DNA of 46,323 bases, from contig CAXTEJ010000027.1 in assembly GCA_964243295.1 (NCBI GenBank), positions 1 to 46,323 on the forward strand. Reading direction: 5' to 3'. Made by a program: the position numbers and the translations under genes. Shown piece by piece: positions 41,489-46,323 of the stretch (position 1 is the first letter of the stretch; every line of letters starts with the position of its first letter). The DNA comes from CAXTEJ01 sp964243295 (lineage in GTDB: Bacteria > Actinomycetota > Actinomycetes > Actinomycetales > Angustibacteraceae). A model generated the notes under the pieces. It searched no databases and was not told the DNA's origin. It worked only from the letters and a program-made list of their open reading frames with translations.

Positions 41489-43205
41489 GATGCTCCGGGC
41501 GCTGCTGTACGGACAGGAGGTCGCGGAGGTACGCCGCGACGGCAGGAAGCTCACCCTGAGATACAACGCCGGGTACAGGCGAGCATCGACCTCCACCCCC
41601 ATCTCGTTGTCCATGCCAGTGCTGGTCGAGGAGCACGGCACAGCGACCCTCGAGCCGTGGCTGTGGGGGCTGCTCCCGGACAACCAGGACGTGCTCACCA
41701 GGTGGGGCAAGGACTACCAGGTCTCCGCACGCAACGTCTTCCAACTGCTCGAGCACGTAGGTGGGGACTGTGCCGGCGCGGTCCAGTTCGTGCCGGACGG
41801 GGTCACCGACCCCCGCGCCGGGGGCAGCGTCACGTGGTTGTCCGAGGCAGGGGTCGCTCAGCGGTTGCGCCAGCTGCGCGCTGACCCGACCGCCTGGCAC
41901 ACGTCGAACGCCACAGGTCAGTTCAGCCTCGCAGGGGCCCAGGCCAAGACCGCGCTGCACTTCGCCGGCGGACGGTGGGGGGTGCCGACCGGCCGGATCC
42001 CGACGACCCACATCCTCAAACCGGCCGTCGAGGGCTACAGCGACCATGACCTGAACGAGCACCTGTGCCTACGGACTGCACGGAACCTGGGGCTGGCGGC
42101 CGCCGTCAGCGAAGTCCGCCTCTTCGAAGAAGAACGCGCCGTCGTGGTCGAGCGCTACGACCGTCTGGAGACCGACGACGGCTACCTCAGGGTCCACCAG
42201 GAAGATCTGTGCCAGGCGCTGTCCATCCACCCGGACAGCAAGTACCAGGCGGAGGGCGGCCCGTCACCGGCGAGGATCGCCCGGCTGTTCCGCGAGTCCG
42301 TCGGCCGCAGCCTCGCACTCCGGCTCACGTCTGACTTCGTCGACGCGATGGCGCTCAACTGGATCATCGCTGGGACCGACGCCCACGCCAAGAACTACTC
42401 ACTGCTGCTGTCGGGACGCGATGTGCGCCTGGCTCCGCTCTACGACCTTGCCAGCGCGCTGCCCTACGAGGACGTGGACCGTCACCGGCTGCGCCTCGCC
42501 ATGAAGGTCGGTCGGTCGTACGAGCTGGCGTTCATCGGTCGAGAGAACTGGGAGCAGCTCGCCGAGGAGGTGGGGCTCGTACCTGCGGCCGTCGTCGCCA
42601 GGGTGCGGGAACTGGCGCGCGCGACCCCGGGGGCGCTCGCGCAGGCCGTCGCGGAGGACGGCGTGCGCACCTTCGACAGCCGATTGCCCGATCTCCTGCT
42701 CACGGAGGTGACGGCGCGGGCAGCCGCGTGCGTCTCGCGCCTGACGAGGCACCCGCTGCCCCGCGGGCGGACGACCGAGCCCGGCGGCTCGACAGGCCCC
42801 GGGTCCTGGACCCCCGTCGCTGCCGCGATGCTCCTCGCCGAGCTCGCACCGCCGCAGGTCGCGCTCCTCGCGCGGCTGACCCACGACGGCGGCCGATCCA
42901 CCGCGGACACCGTGCGGGCCGCACTTGGCCGCGCACCGGGGTCGACCCTGCGCGGCCTGACCGGGCCCGTCACTCGGGCCGTCGGTCGACTGATCAGGAG
43001 AGGGGTGCTCGGTCCCGACATGACCAGCCCCGTACGCGCGACCTACGACGGGTCCGTCAAGGCGACCCACTTCGTGCTCGAGCCAGCCGCCCTCGGCCCC
43101 CTCGTCCAGGCTCTGGCCGACCACCGCGACCTGGAGTCGGACGGCGCCACCGACCCTGAGGAGCCTGTCGGGCGGCGACGTGGACCGCATCCCAGCGACC
43201 GGTGA
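41469..43205 (+). CDS. hipA: HipA-like serine/threonine kinase toxin with long C-terminal extension
   Basis: 578 residues from ATG 41469; ATG 41490, right after the hipB stop, is equally plausible. Residues 10-110 are the N-terminal HipA domain (WGLLPDNQDVLTRWGKDYQV). SLAGAQAKTAL (153-163) is the Gly-rich loop, THILKP the ATP lysine strand, NWIIAGTDAHAKNYSLLL contains catalytic Asp304, and APLYDLASALPY metal-binding Asp326. The kinase core ends near 430. The remaining 150 residues (AAAMLLAELAPPQVALLARL to VQALAD) are not part of normal HipA and look like a winged-helix fold. Known HipA phosphorylates glutamyl-tRNA synthetase; the target here is unknown. Confidence 0.9.
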   Translation: MAPPVAEMLRALLYGQEVAEVRRDGRKLTLRYNAGYRRASTSTPISLSMPVLVEEHGTATLEPWLWGLLPDNQDVLTRWGKDYQVSARNVFQLLEHVGGDCAGAVQFVPDGVTDPRAGGSVTWLSEAGVAQRLRQLRADPTAWHTSNATGQFSLAGAQAKTALHFAGGRWGVPTGRIPTTHILKPAVEGYSDHDLNEHLCLRTARNLGLAAAVSEVRLFEEERAVVVERYDRLETDDGYLRVHQEDLCQALSIHPDSKYQAEGGPSPARIARLFRESVGRSLALRLTSDFVDAMALNWIIAGTDAHAKNYSLLLSGRDVRLAPLYDLASALPYEDVDRHRLRLAMKVGRSYELAFIGRENWEQLAEEVGLVPAAVVARVRELARATPGALAQAVAEDGVRTFDSRLPDLLLTEVTARAAACVSRLTRHPLPRGRTTEPGGSTGPGSWTPVAAAMLLAELAPPQVALLARLTHDGGRSTADTVRAALGRAPGSTLRGLTGPVTRAVGRLIRRGVLGPDMTSPVRATYDGSVKATHFVLEPAALGPLVQALADHRDLESDGATDPEEPVGRRRGPHPSDR

Positions 43206-43235
43206 GGATGCACAAGGTGCCGCGGCAGTAGCGGC

Positions 43236-44507
<1,272 letters not shown>

Positions 44508-44594
44508 GCTGATCTCCTCAGGACGTCGCAGCTGCCGAGGGGACTCTAGGAGCCGGTAGGGGGGCGGCCGGCGGCGGCCCGGATGCCGAGACGC

Positions 44595-45248
44595 CTAGCG
44601 GTGCAGCGCGTCGTAGGCCGCGCCGGTGGCGGCCTCGTCGTCGGCGTCGGTGCGCAGGTGGCCGAGGATCGACACGACGACGCGCAGGGCGCTGGCCGCG
44701 CGCGGACCCCAGCTGGACAGGAACGAGAACTGCCACCACCACAGGGCCTCGTCGACCCGGCCCGCCTCGAAGTGGCGCATGCCGTGCGACAGGTCGGCCG
44801 CCACGACCGCGAGGTCGCCTGACAGCGAACCGCCCGCGAGCTCGGTGTCGACGAGCGGGTCGAAGACCTCGACGTAGTCGTCGACGCCCTCGAAGACGTT
44901 GGCCAGCGCCACGCGCAGCGGGTCGACATCGGGCTCGGGGCCCGAGTCGGGCTCGAAGCGCTCGGTGGGGACGACGTCAGTGATGGCGCCGAGACGGGCG
45001 CCGCTGGCGAGCACCTGGGTGACGGCCAGCAGCACGACGGGCAGGGCGACGTCCGGGCTGGTGCCGCTCGCGACCGTGGTGATCGTCTCGATGTAGGCCC
45101 GGGCGTCGGTCGCCGTCGTCGCCGCGAGGCGCATCAGCTCGGTGCGCTCGTCCTCGGCCGCCGCGGCCGAGTCGGACAGGTCGATGATGTCGGCGCTGTC
45201 GTCCACATCGCCCTCCGGAGCCGTCGTGCGAGCAGGGATCTCAGGCAT
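44595..45248 (-). CDS. DUF5063 family protein
   Basis: 217 residues from ATG 45248, which overlaps the end of recR. After a polar acidic N-terminus come helices (SPDVALPVVLLAVTQVLASG, DPLRVALANVFEGVDDYVEV) and the aromatic stretch FEAGRVDEALWWWQFSFLSS-WG, which is the DUF5063 signature, then ALRVVVSILGHLRTD. The family regularly follows recR in actinobacteria, and its function is unknown. No membrane segments. Confidence 0.85.
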   Translation of the reverse strand: MPEIPARTTAPEGDVDDSADIIDLSDSAAAAEDERTELMRLAATTATDARAYIETITTVASGTSPDVALPVVLLAVTQVLASGARLGAITDVVPTERFEPDSGPEPDVDPLRVALANVFEGVDDYVEVFDPLVDTELAGGSLSGDLAVVAADLSHGMRHFEAGRVDEALWWWQFSFLSSWGPRAASALRVVVSILGHLRTDADDEAATGAAYDALHR

Positions 45249-45840
45249 CGAGGAGCCGCCGGCCCTCAAAGGCGCGACCGAGGGTGACCTCGTCGGCGTA
45301 CTCCAGGTCGCCGCCCACGGGCAGTCCCGAGGCGATGCGGGTGACGCGCAGGCCCATGGGCCGGATGAGCCGCGCGAGGTAGCTGGCCGTCGCCTCGCCC
45401 TCGAGGTTGGGGTCGGTCGCCAGGATGATCTCGGTGACGCCGCCGTCGCCCAGCCGCACCATGAGCTCGCGGATGCGCAGGTCGTCGGGCCCGATGCCGT
45501 CGATGGGGCTGATCGCGCCGCCGAGCACGTGGTAGCGGCCGCGGAACTCGCGGGTGCGCTCGATCGCGACGACGTCCTTGGACTCCTCGACCACGCAGAT
45601 GGCGGTGAGGTCGCGGCGGGGGTCGCGGCAGATGCGGCACAGCGCGTCCTGCGCGACGTTGCCGCACACCTCGCAGAAGCGGACCTTCTCCTTGACCTCG
45701 GTCAGCGCCAGCACGAGCCGACGCACGTCGTCGGCGTCGGCCTGCAGCAGGTGGAAGGCGATCCGCTGCGCGCTCTTGGGACCGACGCCGGGCAACCGCC
45801 CGAGCTCGTCGATCAGGTCCTGGACCACGCCCTCGTACAC
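45241..45840 (-). CDS. recR: Recombination mediator RecR
   Basis: 199 residues, normal length. Helix-hairpin-helix GRLPGVGPKSAQRIAFHLL, C4 zinc finger Cys56, Cys59, Cys68 and Cys71 (FCEVCGNVAQDALCRIC), then the Toprim domain CVVEESKDVVAIERTREFRG with YHVLGGAISPIDGIGPDDL. It helps load RecA on gapped DNA with RecF/RecO. GTG start. It follows the dnaX end by 70 bases with no ybaB/ebfC gene between, unlike the common dnaX-ybaB-recR order. Confidence 0.96.
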   Translation of the reverse strand: MYEGVVQDLIDELGRLPGVGPKSAQRIAFHLLQADADDVRRLVLALTEVKEKVRFCEVCGNVAQDALCRICRDPRRDLTAICVVEESKDVVAIERTREFRGRYHVLGGAISPIDGIGPDDLRIRELMVRLGDGGVTEIILATDPNLEGEATASYLARLIRPMGLRVTRIASGLPVGGDLEYADEVTLGRAFEGRRLLDA

Positions 45841-45910
45841 ACCGTGAGCCTACGTGCTCGCACCGACGGCGCCACGCGACGCCACCCGGCGGCTTGGCAC
45901 CGCCTGCGCC

Positions 45911-46323
45911 TCAGACCTGCGTCTCGTCGATGACCTTGCCGCCGAGCAGCCGCTCCACGACCGGGCGACCGACCTGGCCGGAGTCGTCGGCGTCGAGGTC
46001 GTCGGACGCCGCGACGTCGTCGGCCGGCGCGACCCGCTCCGGCCGGGGCGGGGTGTCACCGACCACGCCCACGTCGCCCGCGCCGCCGCGCCGCGTCGAA
46101 GCCGGACGCCGGGACGCCGGCTTGCGGGCCGGCGCGGGCACTGCCGCCGGTGGTGCTGCCGGCGACGCCGCAGCGGACGCGGCGCTGGACGCGACGGGAC
46201 CCTCGTCGTACGGGTCGGGCGGGGGTGGCGGCTCGTCGTCGTCGGGAGGCTCGTCGGCGATCTGCCGCGCGTCGGCGGCGGGTCGTCGCCGATCGACCGG
46301 CGCCGGCGCGCTCACGGCAGGCT
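45911..46323 (-). CDS. dnaX: DNA polymerase III subunit gamma/tau, C-terminal part (cut by window edge)
   Basis: Only the last ~137 codons are in the window; the frame stays open to the right edge. The visible part is a disordered Pro/Ala/Asp-rich linker (DEPPDDDEPPPPPDPYDEG, PAAPPAAVPAPARKPASRR) and a conserved-looking end RPVVERLLGGKVIDETQV, which resembles the C-terminus of actinobacterial DnaX. The ATPase domain would be outside the window, so the call depends on that ending and on the recR neighbour. Confidence 0.72.
   Translation of the reverse strand, partial: PAVSAPAPVDRRRPAADARQIADEPPDDDEPPPPPDPYDEGPVASSAASAAASPAAPPAAVPAPARKPASRRPASTRRGGAGDVGVVGDTPPRPERVAPADDVAASDDLDADDSGQVGRPVVERLLGGKVIDETQV

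Overview
The window is a piece of an actinobacterial chromosome. It has very high G+C, many GTG starts, GTGA/ATGA stop-start overlaps, a WhiB-type Fe-S regulator, a PonA2-like penicillin-binding protein with a C-terminal PASTA domain and a MarP-type membrane protease. The gene order nudL-like / nth / crp / MBL hydrolase / ridA / two ArsA-like ATPases / whiB4(wblA) / PBP is the conserved block I remember from Mycobacterium (Rv3671c to Rv3683) and, with acs and nhaA next to it, from Streptomyces. I cannot name the genus from the sequence; a Kineosporia/Cellulomonas-like actinomycete is plausible.

Layout. 29-4578: carbohydrate locus with a lipoprotein sugar-binding protein, a LacI regulator and a divergent glycogen-debranching-like glucosidase, sharing a promoter/operator region. 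4799-7813: YciI-like protein, an ECF (SigE-family) sigma factor coupled to a one-pass membrane protein that is a candidate anti-sigma factor, and a secreted HNH nuclease with an Excalibur domain. 8035-12186: acetate uptake and activation (DUF485, ActP, Acs). 12233-16063: a run of translationally coupled genes for ion transport (CBS protein, NhaD/ArsB-type permease, NhaA, holin-family protein), then an epoxide-hydrolase-like enzyme. 17547-21343: argG with a likely ArgR site, a membrane GGDEF protein, and a DUF2335 protein with a small coupled partner. 21429-35737: the conserved envelope, redox and DNA-repair block. 35802-37222: tRNA-Pro(CGG) followed by a small accessory patch with two toxin-antitoxin modules, one with a frameshifted toxin. 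37305-41050: winged-helix protein, DUF1801 protein, zincin-like protein, S9 peptidase. 41098-43205: a HipBA-type module with an ordered operator array and an unusually long HipA. 43236-46323: aspartokinase with an internal beta-subunit start, DUF5063, RecR and the C-terminus of DnaX, which runs off the right edge.

The most unusual items are: a family of palindromic intergenic repeats built around CCGTGATCAYG at three operon borders (4614-4690, 17036-17237, 24153-24240); three regularly spaced TGTAYG-N6-CGTACA sites in front of hipB, with a HipA kinase that has a C-terminal extension of about 150 residues; a MazF/PemK toxin gene broken by one frameshift beside tRNA-Pro; and a Nudix gene that stops just after its catalytic box inside the conserved block. 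All comparisons with other genomes are from memory, and no database search was possible.
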